The notes under the pieces are model-generated. The model saw only the letters and a program-made list of their open reading frames with translations, did not search any database and was not told the DNA's origin. A program made the position numbers and the translations under genes. From Bacillus norwichensis (GTDB lineage: Bacteria > Bacillota > Bacilli > Bacillales > Bacillaceae_C), in the NCBI RefSeq assembly GCF_014836955.1, contig NZ_JACSPV010000011.1, positions 62,001 through 126,000 on the forward strand: DNA of 64,000 nucleotides, in the 5' to 3' direction. This document shows, one piece after another, positions 28,185 through 36,372 of this stretch (position 1 is its first letter; the number at the start of each line of letters is the position of its first letter).

Positions 28185-28199
28185 ATGTAAACGCTATCT
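28185..28199 (+). promoter_or_regulatory. CcpA binding site (cre)
   Basis: ATGTAAACGCTATCT matches every fixed position of the consensus WTGNAANCGNWNNCW. It lies 72 bases before the dioxygenase start, consistent with carbon catabolite control of the catechol genes. Confidence 0.72.
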
Positions 28200-28270
28200 T
28201 ATCAATGGAATCTGACCTGCTTCAAAGCGCAAGATGAAAGTGAATAGCTAACTTAATGGAGGTAATGATC

Positions 28271-29053
28271 TTGCAAAAACAAGTAGTGAAAAAGAATGAG
28301 CGTGTAGAAGAAGTATTTAACCTATTCATCAAGCATGTCCAAAACTTCTTGCAGGAAGCGAAATTGAATCACGAAGAATACACCAATTTTGTCAACTGGG
28401 CGGATCGACTTGGAAGAGCTGGAGAACTTCCTCTTTATGCGGATGTGTTCCTAGAGACACATGTACTGAGAGCCATGTATACGGACAAGCCGGGCACTCA
28501 GCCTTCTCTCTTGGGACCATACTACATTGAAGGCTCGCCGGAAGTAGAAAAGGAACCGGGCAAGCCTTATACTTTGACTCAGCGTCCTGATGAAGCAGGA
28601 GAGGTTTTGATTTTCAAAGGAAATGTAAGCAGCACAGATGGCATGCCGCTGGCAAACGCAAAGGTGGAAATGTGGCAAAACGACAATACGGGAAAATATT
28701 CAGCCTTTGATGCTGATGCACCGAAATATAACCTAAGAGGGCATTTCTTCACTGATGAAGACGGTAACTTTGAAGTAAAATCTATTGTTCCGCTCCCTTA
28801 TTCAATTCCGGATCAGGGTCCTACCGGAGAGTTCCTTGAGTATATGGACCAGCATCCGATGCGTCCGGCGCACCTCCACTTCATGTTTGAAGCTGATGGT
28901 CATGAAACGCTGATCACCCAGGTATTCTTCGAAGGGGATAAGTGGTTGGAGACAGATGTAGCAGACGGCGTCCGCACCGAGCTTGTCACATCGCTCGAGG
29001 ATAAGAACAACCGTAAGGAAGCTTCGTTAAAATTTGTTATGCGCCGGGAATAA
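28271..29053 (+). CDS. catA: intradiol ring-cleavage dioxygenase (catechol/hydroxyquinol 1,2-dioxygenase type)
   Basis: 260 residues. Iron ligands are two tyrosines (GPYYIEGS and PLPYSIPDQGPTG) and two histidines (RPAHLHFMF). An N-terminal helical dimerisation domain of ~90 residues precedes the beta core, as in catechol and hydroxyquinol 1,2-dioxygenases. Neighbouring catB argues for catechol, giving cis,cis-muconate. TTG 28271 lies 7 bases after GGAGGT at 28258-28263; in-frame ATGs at 28256 and 28265 overlap that site. Confidence 0.85.
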   Translation: MQKQVVKKNERVEEVFNLFIKHVQNFLQEAKLNHEEYTNFVNWADRLGRAGELPLYADVFLETHVLRAMYTDKPGTQPSLLGPYYIEGSPEVEKEPGKPYTLTQRPDEAGEVLIFKGNVSSTDGMPLANAKVEMWQNDNTGKYSAFDADAPKYNLRGHFFTDEDGNFEVKSIVPLPYSIPDQGPTGEFLEYMDQHPMRPAHLHFMFEADGHETLITQVFFEGDKWLETDVADGVRTELVTSLEDKNNRKEASLKFVMRRE

Positions 29054-29062
29054 TCTCCGGGT

Positions 29063-29093
29063 GCCGGGGGCATATATTCTGTCCCCTTTTTTA
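29063..29093 (+). terminator. weak terminator between catA and catB
   Basis: GGGGGCA and TGTCCCC can pair around TATATTC, followed by TTTTTT. It may reduce read-through into the GC-rich block. Confidence 0.55.
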
Positions 29094-29132
29094 TTTGCCT
29101 GAAGTTCTTATAAGTACAGGAGGAGATCTTTC

Positions 29133-30275
29133 TTGAAAACCTTGCGAATTAAACGCATGACTACAGAATTGCTGGACATCCCCATTAAACGCCCCCACCA
29201 GTTTTCGACCGAGAAGGTGGCGGTTAAAAGCTTCCTGCTCATCCGAATGGAGCTGAGCAACGGTGTCGTCGGCATTGGGGAAGGAACAACGCCGGGAATC
29301 TGGTGGAATGGAGAAAGTGTGGAAACGATGAAGCTCGTCATCGACCGTTACGCCAGCCCACTGCTTCTAGAGGAGAATCCTGTTTATACCGAAAAACTCA
29401 TGCAGAAGCTGAACCGGCAAATCCGTGCAAACCACTTTGCGAAAGCCGCCGTAGAAATGGCACTGTTTGATGCACTTGGAAAAACATATGACGTACCTGT
29501 CCACCAGCTGCTGGGCGGACTGCACCTGGAAAAGATCCCGGTCCGCTGGGCCCTTGCTTCCGGTACTCCCGAAGGGGATATCGAAGAAGCCATCGACCAT
29601 GTGGGCGCTGGACGTTATGCCAACTTCAAAACGAAATCCGGAAAAGAGAGTCCCGATGTCGATGCCCTGCGCAATATCCGGATCGCTGAAGGTATCCGTG
29701 GCCGCTCCTCCATCGGGATCGACCCGAATGGATCGTGGGATAAAGTCACCGTAATGAAATGGATGGATGCCTTTTTCGAAGCGGGCATCGACTTCCTCGA
29801 GCAGCCGCTTCCACCAGAAGACATCCGAGGGCTTGCCCAACTGGCTGCGATGAAAAAAGTGCCCATCATGGCTGACGAAAGCCTGGCAACGGTTCAGGAT
29901 GCTCTGCGCCTGGCGGAAGAAAAAGCGGCGGATATTTTCTCCCTGAAAATACATAAATCCGGCGGGATGAAGAACACGGTAAGGATTGCTGGGATCGCCC
30001 AAGCGGCCGGCATCTCCTGCTTCGGGGGAACGTCGCTGGAAAGTTCCATCGGAACTGCCGCCTGCGTGCATACCTATGCCTCCATCCCGAATCTTGATTA
30101 CGGCAGTGAGCTATTCGGTCCTGACTGGCTGGCCGATGACCCGGTAAAAAACCCGCTGACCATCAAGGACGGCTCCATTCTGGTTCCTGATGGCCCGGGC
30201 CTTGGCGTGGAGCTGGATGAAACAAAAGTGGAAAAATATCGGAGAAAAGAAGAGAAAGGAGTGCTGACCCGATGA
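29133..30275 (+). CDS. catB: muconate cycloisomerase (enolase superfamily)
   Basis: 380 residues. Enolase-superfamily MLE-type marks: FKTKSGK with the K-x-K pair, IGIDPNG with the first metal aspartate, FLEQPLPPED with the glutamate, MADES, and SLKIHKSGG with the second catalytic lysine. It lactonises cis,cis-muconate to muconolactone. TTG 29133 has AGGAGG about 9 bases upstream. G+C is near 57%, well above genes to the left. Chloromuconate cycloisomerase or a related racemase is possible. Confidence 0.85.
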   Translation: MKTLRIKRMTTELLDIPIKRPHQFSTEKVAVKSFLLIRMELSNGVVGIGEGTTPGIWWNGESVETMKLVIDRYASPLLLEENPVYTEKLMQKLNRQIRANHFAKAAVEMALFDALGKTYDVPVHQLLGGLHLEKIPVRWALASGTPEGDIEEAIDHVGAGRYANFKTKSGKESPDVDALRNIRIAEGIRGRSSIGIDPNGSWDKVTVMKWMDAFFEAGIDFLEQPLPPEDIRGLAQLAAMKKVPIMADESLATVQDALRLAEEKAADIFSLKIHKSGGMKNTVRIAGIAQAAGISCFGGTSLESSIGTAACVHTYASIPNLDYGSELFGPDWLADDPVKNPLTIKDGSILVPDGPGLGVELDETKVEKYRRKEEKGVLTR

Positions 30276-30739
30276 GACATTTGCCTGCCCCCTCCCTTTC
30301 CTTTTTATGTGATATGGAGTTGACCGTCGAAGGGGCCCACCTGCCTGGAAAAACTCCAATTGGCAACCGGCGGGTCATCCGCGTTACTGGCGGGTTCCTC
30401 AAAGGCGACCGGCTGACGGCTGAGGTGATTCCCGGTGGCGACGACTGGATCACCATCCGGGAAGACGGCACCATCATTCAAGACGTGCGGATTTTGCTGA
30501 AAACCGATGATGGTGAGCTGATCATGATGTCCTACAGGGGCATCCGCACAGGAGAGCCGGAAGTCTTGCAGCGGCTGGACAATAATGAAGAGGTTGACCC
30601 GGGCGAGTACTATTTCCGGACTGCCCCGATCTTTGAAACCGCCTCTGTCAAATATGACTGGCTGAACCGCCGACTGTTCGTCTCCAGAGGCATCCGGTTA
30701 CCTGGAAAAGTGAATTATTCTATCTACACCGTTGATTAA
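30272..30739 (+). CDS. DUF3237-family protein in the muconolactone isomerase position
   Basis: 155 residues resembling DUF3237: MELTVEGAHLPGKTPIGNRR near the start, a central GGDDWITIREDGTIIQDVR, and the C-terminal DWLNRRLFVSRGIR. The fold is probably a small beta barrel. It starts 4 bases inside catB and sits between catB and the enol-lactonase gene, exactly where catC would be expected. No CatC-like protein is in the window, so it may catalyse or assist the isomerisation; that is inference. Confidence 0.72.
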   Translation: MRHLPAPSLSFLCDMELTVEGAHLPGKTPIGNRRVIRVTGGFLKGDRLTAEVIPGGDDWITIREDGTIIQDVRILLKTDDGELIMMSYRGIRTGEPEVLQRLDNNEEVDPGEYYFRTAPIFETASVKYDWLNRRLFVSRGIRLPGKVNYSIYTVD

Positions 30740-30764
30740 TACTCAGAAAGCGGGGATATGAACA

Positions 30765-31607
30765 ATGGGACAGTACGTGACAACTAAAAAAGGACGCACC
30801 TTTTATATCTATGAAACACCCGGTAATCGGGGGACAGTCATCGGCTCCCACGGGCTCACCGGCAACCATAAGCAGCTCCACTATTACCAGGAGGCCCTTT
30901 CCGATTATCGGTTCATCAGCTACGACATCCTCGGGCGCGGAAACAGCGACCCGGCTCCGGAGGACAGCTCGATTGACACCCATGCCGATGATCTGCTGGA
31001 CCTGATTGACACGCTTAAGATTGAGCACCCCATCCTTTTGGGCTATTCCATGGGCGCGTATATCAGCGCAATCGCCGCCAACCGGTTGGATAGGACAAAA
31101 GCGTTGATCCTTCTGGATGGGGCCGGTGAAGCGGACGAGGCGACCAGAAAGCTCGTCCTCCCTTCCCTGGGGCGTTTGAAAAAGACCTTTACCAGTCCGG
31201 ACCACTATGCGCAGGAGGCAGAAAAGCTGTATACCGGGCTTGGTGTCGATTGGGGACCGCATATGGAAGAGGTGGTCCGCTATGAAATTAAAGAAGCCGG
31301 AGGAGCTTGGAGGAACAAGTCAGACCCGGATACCATTGCTCGGGACTTCGAGAGCTTTTATACGTTCCAGCCGGAAGACGTGCTGGCGCAGATCCACTGC
31401 CCTGTCTTCTTGCTGACGGCAACCGGCAGCCTCGGGGACAAGGGTCCGCTTTTTAAAGAAGAGGGCTATGCCCTGACAAAAAAGGCGGCCAGTAACATCC
31501 GGACGGCTGTGACATCGTCCAACCATTATGAATTGGTGTTCAACCGGCAGCCGGAGATCATCAGGCAGCTGGAATCATTTTTATCTCAAAAGGAAGTGAA
31601 GGCATGA
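30765..31607 (+). CDS. catD: alpha/beta hydrolase, probable 3-oxoadipate enol-lactonase
   Basis: 280 residues. Nucleophile elbow GYSMGAY (Ser95), oxyanion motif SHGLTGNH, and catalytic histidine in SSNHYEL near residue 260. It would hydrolyse 3-oxoadipate enol-lactone to 3-oxoadipate. The activity is assigned from its place between catB and the CoA-transferase genes; the fold itself is generic. Confidence 0.75.
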   Translation: MGQYVTTKKGRTFYIYETPGNRGTVIGSHGLTGNHKQLHYYQEALSDYRFISYDILGRGNSDPAPEDSSIDTHADDLLDLIDTLKIEHPILLGYSMGAYISAIAANRLDRTKALILLDGAGEADEATRKLVLPSLGRLKKTFTSPDHYAQEAEKLYTGLGVDWGPHMEEVVRYEIKEAGGAWRNKSDPDTIARDFESFYTFQPEDVLAQIHCPVFLLTATGSLGDKGPLFKEEGYALTKKAASNIRTAVTSSNHYELVFNRQPEIIRQLESFLSQKEVKA

Positions 31608-32296
31608 GTGCCACCAAACAGACGGATGCACAGCAGACCATACGAAGAATCGTCAAGTCTGGGGACACCATCATGGTCGGCGGTTTCGGCCTGATCGGCA
31701 GTCCACTGACACTGATCGACGAGCTCACACGTCATGACGCGAAGGGCCTGACAATCATCAGCAACAATGTGGGCGAGGCAGGACGGGGTCTGGGCCTTTT
31801 GCTGCGGCAGGGAAAAATCAAGAAGGCTATCGGCTCCTATTTTACGAGCAACCGGGAAGTCGCCCAGTGGTATAACGAAGGCAAGCTTGAAATCGGATTG
31901 CTTCCACAAGGAACTTTTTCAGAGGCCATCCGCGCAGGCGGTGCGGGGATCGGCGGATTTTATACGAAGACTGCCGTCGGCACGGAGCTGGCCAAAGGCA
32001 AGGAAACGAAGGAAATCGACGGAGAGACGTATCTCTTTGAAAAAGCTCTGAAGGCCAACGTCGCTTTGGTTCGGGCAAGAAAAGCGGATACGAAGGGCAA
32101 TCTGGTCTACTATAAGACGGCACGAAACTTCAACCCGATCATGGCTACTGCTGCAGATTATGTCATCGCGGAAGTAGATGAGATTGTTGAAGAAGGAGAG
32201 CTGTCTCCGGAAGAGATCGTCACCCCACATCTTTATGTGGATGCGATTGTTACTAGCCAACTCATCTTAACGAATGAAGGGGTGAAAGAAGTATGA
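31604..32296 (+). CDS. pcaI: 3-oxoacid CoA-transferase subunit A (3-oxoadipate type)
   Basis: 230 residues. CoA-transferase family I alpha-chain marks: GDTIMVGGFGLIGSPLTLIDEL, LTIISNNVGEAGRGLG, and GGAGIGGFYTKTAVGT. With PcaJ it activates 3-oxoadipate using succinyl-CoA. It overlaps catD and pcaJ by 4 bases each (ATGA), so it is translated in step with them. Confidence 0.88.
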   Translation: MSATKQTDAQQTIRRIVKSGDTIMVGGFGLIGSPLTLIDELTRHDAKGLTIISNNVGEAGRGLGLLLRQGKIKKAIGSYFTSNREVAQWYNEGKLEIGLLPQGTFSEAIRAGGAGIGGFYTKTAVGTELAKGKETKEIDGETYLFEKALKANVALVRARKADTKGNLVYYKTARNFNPIMATAADYVIAEVDEIVEEGELSPEEIVTPHLYVDAIVTSQLILTNEGVKEV

Positions 32297-32946
32297 GCAT
32301 CAAGGAAATGATTGCCAAGCGGGCGGCGCAAGAGCTGATCCCATATTCCATCATCAACCTGGGGATTGGGATTCCGACATTAGTGTCCGACTATCTGGAT
32401 CAGAGCAAATACTATCTGCACACGGAAAACGGGCTGTTGGGAGTCACTTCCGTCGAAGAGGATCAGGTAGACCCGCTGCTTGTTAACGCGGGCAAGCTCC
32501 CGGTCGGCGAAGCCGTGGGTGCTTCTTACTTCCATAGTGCGGACTCATTCGCGATGATCAGAGGAGGCCATGTGGATGTCGCTATTCTTGGAGCGCTGCA
32601 GGTGGATGGAAGTGGTCATGTAGCCAACTGGGCCATTCCCGGGAAGGATATCATCGGTGTCGGAGGAGCCATGGATTTGTTATCCGGTGCCCAAAAGATC
32701 ATTGTCACTATGAGCCATGTCTCTAAGGACGGTTCCCCTAAGCTTGTGGAGTGCTGCACCTTCCCTATCACTTCCACCAGGACGGCTGATATCGTAATCA
32801 CCGATCTGGCTGTCTTCAAGTGGAAAGATAGCGAATATGAATTGACTGAACTCATGGGAGATGCCACATTGGGAGAAGTGCAGGAAAAGACAATGGCTGC
32901 ATTCCAGGTTAACGAGGAACTGCTCCAAAAGGAAGGCAACAGATGA
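32293..32946 (+). CDS. pcaJ: 3-oxoacid CoA-transferase subunit B (3-oxoadipate type)
   Basis: 217 residues. The catalytic glutamate motif ENGLLG is present near residue 50, with GIGIPTLVSDYL before it and GAMDLLSGAQKIIVTM later. Partner of the preceding alpha chain. No 3-oxoadipyl-CoA thiolase follows, so the last step must be encoded elsewhere. Confidence 0.9.
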   Translation: MSIKEMIAKRAAQELIPYSIINLGIGIPTLVSDYLDQSKYYLHTENGLLGVTSVEEDQVDPLLVNAGKLPVGEAVGASYFHSADSFAMIRGGHVDVAILGALQVDGSGHVANWAIPGKDIIGVGGAMDLLSGAQKIIVTMSHVSKDGSPKLVECCTFPITSTRTADIVITDLAVFKWKDSEYELTELMGDATLGEVQEKTMAAFQVNEELLQKEGNR

Positions 32947-33090
32947 TAAAAGCGCTCCGACTTAGATGACGGTTTGGGGGCACACCCACTTGCAAGCATA
33001 CTAATGGGATACGATGACAGGCGTGAAGGAATATCCGTTGTTGTTTTCTAGTAGAAGAAATATACTTTAAATAAACATTCCAAAAGTGTT

Positions 33091-33140
33091 AAAAAGCGCG
33101 AGAGATCAATTTTAGAAACGTTGATCTCTCGCGCTTTTTT
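33091..33140. terminator. long perfect terminator hairpin after pcaJ
   Basis: AAAAAGCGCGAGAGATCAA at 33091-33109 pairs with TTGATCTCTCGCGCTTTTT starting at 33121, around an 11-base loop, with T runs at the end and A runs at the front. It can act in both directions. Confidence 0.92.
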
Positions 33141-33364
33141 TAATGTGAATTTTTAATTTGGCGTAAAAAGTATATTATGTTCCCAAACTTTAAATAAGAA
33201 GTCCTTCTAAACTCTAATTGCTCCCCTTGCAAGCGATTATCCTTTTGAGCTTTTGCTTTATATGATACGAATCGTACTGAACTTTGCGGAATATTCAAAC
33301 CTAATGTGATGTGGTTTGAGTTTTTTAAATATTCTACTATTGCTATAGAGGTTACTTCTAGAGC
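33141..33364. other. gap, no gene seen
   Basis: About 220 AT-rich bases between the terminator and the nested inverted repeat; no coding frame or recognised site. Confidence 0.4.
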
Positions 33365-33449
33365 CGACCTGCATGAATCAGATTATTTTATGAAAACGCG
33401 TTCAAGTAATCTGATATACAAGTCCAGATAATTAAACATGCAGGTGTCG
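33365..33449. promoter_or_regulatory. nested inverted repeats with a cre-like core upstream of the SDR gene
   Basis: Outer arms CGACCTGCATG (33365-33375) and CATGCAGGTGTCG (33437-33449) are complementary with one extra base. Inner arms ATCAGATTA (33377-33385) and TAATCTGAT (33407-33415) are perfect. Between the inner arms lies TGAAAACGCGTTCA (33391-33404), a cre-like sequence with one mismatch to consensus. The set could be a cruciform, a structured leader RNA or a repressor site. Confidence 0.55.
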
Positions 33450-33571
33450 TTATTATTTTGAGTTTTATTCCGTCATTTTCTAGGAATAGAAAATCTATTT
33501 ATGCAGCTGGTAAGAGTTTTTTTACGATCTAGAGAGCCTTCAACTTTTGGGGGAAAGAGAGGAATTGGAGA

Positions 33572-34327
33572 ATGACTATGAACGAGCAAAGAGTCGCAAT
33601 AGTTACCGGAGCAAATAAAGGTCTCGGGTTAGCTATCGCCGAAAATTTTGTTAACGAAGGGAAAAAAACAGTTTTTGTAATCAGAAACAAGGAGAATCTC
33701 GAACAAACAAAACAGCTGTTTCAAAAGGAAGTAATGCAAAACCAAGTGATGTTTATACAATTGGATGTTTCTGATATGGACGGGATTAAACTGGCTGTCA
33801 ACCAAGTTATCAATGAGTGGGGCAGAATCGATATTTTAGTCAATAATGCTGGAATCCGTTTTGAAACGCCAATAGAAGAGATCAATGAGGAAGAATGGGA
33901 TCACGTTCTTTCTGTAAATTTAAAAAGCACATTCTTTTTTTCACAAGCTGTCATTCCCACAATGAAAGAGGGAGAGTGGGGACGAATCATCAATATGTCC
34001 TCGTTTGGAGGGCAGGCAGGTCCATTAACTTCAGGTGCCCATTATTCTGCTTCCAAGGCAGGACAAATCGCATTGAGCAAAACCTTTGCTAGATCGCTGG
34101 CGGCCTACGGAATTACGGTTAATGCTGTTGCTCCGGCTTCTGTTCGTACACCGGAGATGGATAAAATGGACCCGGATAAGTTGGCTCAAATGATAGAGAC
34201 CATTCCGCTTAAACGTGCAGGAGAACCGCAAGAGGTGGCAGACTTAGTGTCCTATTTAGCCTCTGATTCAGGCGGATTCACGACCGGAGCAACGTTCGAT
34301 CTAAATGGCGGACGGCTTATGAGATAA
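33572..34327 (+). CDS. short-chain dehydrogenase/reductase
   Basis: 251 residues. Classical SDR: NAD(P) motif TGANKGLGLAIA, NNAGIRFETP, catalytic Ser in MSSFGGQ, and YSASKAGQ with Tyr and Lys, ending in the DLNGG segment. Similar to 3-oxoacyl-ACP reductase-like dehydrogenases that act on many catabolic alcohols. ATG 33578 is an equally good start with GGAG 8 bases before it. It is preceded by the nested repeats and seems to have its own promoter. Confidence 0.9.
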   Translation: MTMNEQRVAIVTGANKGLGLAIAENFVNEGKKTVFVIRNKENLEQTKQLFQKEVMQNQVMFIQLDVSDMDGIKLAVNQVINEWGRIDILVNNAGIRFETPIEEINEEEWDHVLSVNLKSTFFFSQAVIPTMKEGEWGRIINMSSFGGQAGPLTSGAHYSASKAGQIALSKTFARSLAAYGITVNAVAPASVRTPEMDKMDPDKLAQMIETIPLKRAGEPQEVADLVSYLASDSGGFTTGATFDLNGGRLMR

Positions 34328-34395
34328 AGTATTTTATCGATTTTTTTCTATTAAAGTAATCAGGCGGGATTATATAAAAACAGGGAGGAAAGATC

Positions 34396-35523
34396 ATGAC
34401 TGTTGAAATCCAAAGTCAGAACTTGCAGAATCGTGTGTTGACTGAAATCCGTGCTCGACGGGATGAATTTGAAGCGAAACGGCATGTGCCACGGGACATG
34501 GTGGAACAACTAAAACAGCTGGGTGTCTACCGCGCCCACACGCCGAGATGCTTTGGCGGGGATGCTCTCTCGCCTTCGGAGTTTCTCAAGCTGATCGAGT
34601 CTATATCAGAGGCTGACGGCTCCACTGGGTGGGTAGCTAGCTTCGGTTCTGCTGCGCTCTACCTAGCGGCACTGCCGCGTGAAACTCTCGCGCAAGTTTA
34701 CGTAAATGGGCCAGACGTGGCCTTCGCTGGCGGCTTGTTTCCGGTTCAGCCCGCAGAAAAAGTCAAGGGCGGCTGGCGTGTGAACGGTACCTGGAAGTTT
34801 GCCAGTGGATGTATGGGGGCTGACATTCTCGGCGTCGGTATTGGAACTGGAGAAGGCGGTAAACCGCTTACTGCTGTACTGAGACCTGAGGACGTGGAAA
34901 TCGTTGAGAACTGGGAAGTAATCGGGATGCGTGGAACAGGCAGCCATGACCTGCGGGTGAAAGACGCCTTCGTCTCTGATGAATGGACCTTTGTCCGCGG
35001 CGGTGTACCTTCGATTGAAGAGCCGATCTACCAGTATCCATCTATTGCTTATGCGGCACAGGTGTTGGCAGTAGTCAATCTTGGCATAGCCCGTGCAGCC
35101 CTTGATGAAGTTTCCCAGATGGCCGTCAGCCGTTCCGGTATTACCGGGGCACCGAAGATGGCAGAACGTGCTTATGTGCGAATTTCCTTGGCAAAAGCAG
35201 AAGCGTCACTAAGGTCGGCACGCTCCTTCTTCTACGAGGCTACTGATTCTGCATGGGAATCGATTCTAAAGGGCAATGGAGTATCCGATGACCAAACAAG
35301 CATCCTTCGTCTAGCTGCCACTCAAGCTGCTCGTGAAGGTGCGCGTGCCGTGCAGTCAGCCTACCTGCTTGCAGGCACTGCGGCGATCTACGACGGGCAC
35401 CCGCTGCAGCGCCATCTTCGCGACGCAATGGTTGTGACTCAGCACGCATTTCTCAATGAAAGCATGTATGACGGAGCCGGGTCGGTATTCCTGGGCGTTT
35501 CACCGATGCGCGGTTACATCTGA
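34396..35523 (+). CDS. acyl-CoA-dehydrogenase-like flavoprotein monooxygenase
   Basis: 375 residues. N-terminal domain begins RDMVEQLKQLGVYRAHTPRCFGG, the flavin region shows DGSTGWVASFGSAALYL and NGTWKFASGC, and the C-terminal helical domain resembles the HpaB/HsaA/IacA-type group rather than true acyl-CoA dehydrogenases, which need the glutamate base. Such proteins use reduced flavin from a separate reductase; the one at 12315-12791 could supply it. G+C is near 55%, unlike the flanks, suggesting transfer. GGAGG precedes the ATG. Confidence 0.8.
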   Translation: MTVEIQSQNLQNRVLTEIRARRDEFEAKRHVPRDMVEQLKQLGVYRAHTPRCFGGDALSPSEFLKLIESISEADGSTGWVASFGSAALYLAALPRETLAQVYVNGPDVAFAGGLFPVQPAEKVKGGWRVNGTWKFASGCMGADILGVGIGTGEGGKPLTAVLRPEDVEIVENWEVIGMRGTGSHDLRVKDAFVSDEWTFVRGGVPSIEEPIYQYPSIAYAAQVLAVVNLGIARAALDEVSQMAVSRSGITGAPKMAERAYVRISLAKAEASLRSARSFFYEATDSAWESILKGNGVSDDQTSILRLAATQAAREGARAVQSAYLLAGTAAIYDGHPLQRHLRDAMVVTQHAFLNESMYDGAGSVFLGVSPMRGYI

Positions 35524-35824
35524 GTCTGCAACGCATACACGAACAAACTTAATTTAACTTTTTAAAGGAAAGTCTCGAATATGGTATTCGTCTAAATAGT
35601 TGTTGGGTTAGGCTATGTTCAGGCGAGTGTAGAGAGAAGCTCCAAAACATTTGAACAGGATTGGTTTCTGTCGGATATAAGATGGTACTGAATGAAGGCG
35701 TAGCAAAACAGTATTTGAAGAATCTATATAAGTTGAACTGAAGTTTTCTTCTTCTACTGCTCATATTTGGATTCAGTTCCGTACAATTAAAGATTTTTCA
35801 GTCAAAACGATACAGTATATAAAA
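35524..35824. other. gap, no gene seen
   Basis: About 300 AT-rich bases after the flavoprotein gene; only short frames with stops were seen. Confidence 0.4.
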
Positions 35825-36011
35825 ATACTGTCTGAATCTAGGCATATACTGTCCAAAGATTGGAGGATACTATCCGGGATTCAAAAATACTGTCCAGGAA
35901 GCAAAAATACTATCCGTGATCCCAAAATACTGTCTGAAACCAGGAAATCCTACTGCACTTATTTCAAAATCATCCTCTGTAAAGTGCAACTCTTTTGTTC
36001 AAGCTATATAG
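35825..36011. repeat. tandem 20-21 bp repeat array, locus A (6 units) with shared tail
   Basis: Units begin ATACTGTCC or ATACTATCC at 35825, 35846, 35867, 35887, 35907 and 35927, so the period is 20-21 bases. The first 9 bases are conserved and the remaining 11-12 vary (such as GGGATTCAAAA). An 80-base tail from CTGAAACCAGGAAATCC to AAGCTATATAG follows. The same array and tail recur at 46430-46638 with seven units. Confidence 0.88.
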
Positions 36012-36073
36012 AAGATTGTTGCGTAAGCTACTGAGAATGAATGTGACTAACTAAACGATTACAAAATCTTAAG

Positions 36074-36116
36074 ACGCTCTGATTTCTCCGTTGAGGAAGG
36101 CAGGCGTCTTTCTCGT
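36074..36116 (+). terminator. possible terminator hairpin
   Basis: AGACGC and GCGTCT can pair across ~26 bases, followed by TTCTCG. The stem is short and the T run poor, so it may only be a remnant. Confidence 0.35.
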
Positions 36117-36185
36117 AGTATAGGAAATTATAAAATTCTATGCTTGTGTATAACTTATTTATCAGATTATGCTGCGTCCAGCTCC

Positions 36186-36308
36186 AGCGCCTATCGACTA
36201 GCAGATTTCGTGTCTCCTCCTACGATAAGTCAACATCGGCTCCTTCGTCGCCGTGTTTCCTTTATCTCGTTGGAGTCACTCCAGTCTGTACGTCGATGAA
36301 CAGGCGCT
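36186..36308. repeat. structured intergenic element of a Bacillaceae type
   Basis: AGCGCCTATCGAC at 36186-36198 pairs with GTCGAT (36292-36297) and AGGCGCT (36302-36308), leaving a 4-base bulge and an internal ~93 bases. From memory, AGCTCCAGCGCCT ... CAGGCGCTTGCGCTTTT elements are scattered in Bacillaceae intergenic regions; function is not known to me. Confidence 0.55.
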
Positions 36309-36372
36309 TTCGCTTTTGTTCATTTCAATCATCCATATTATGATAGAATAGGTAACGGTTAAGGATCAATAT

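Noticed and set aside
29367-30071. 234-codon antisense frame inside catB
   Set aside because: The long frame is a by-product of high GC content; catB's motifs explain the region.
35825-36011. CRISPR array
   Set aside because: Units are 20-21 bases with no separate repeat and spacer of usual length, and there are no cas genes.
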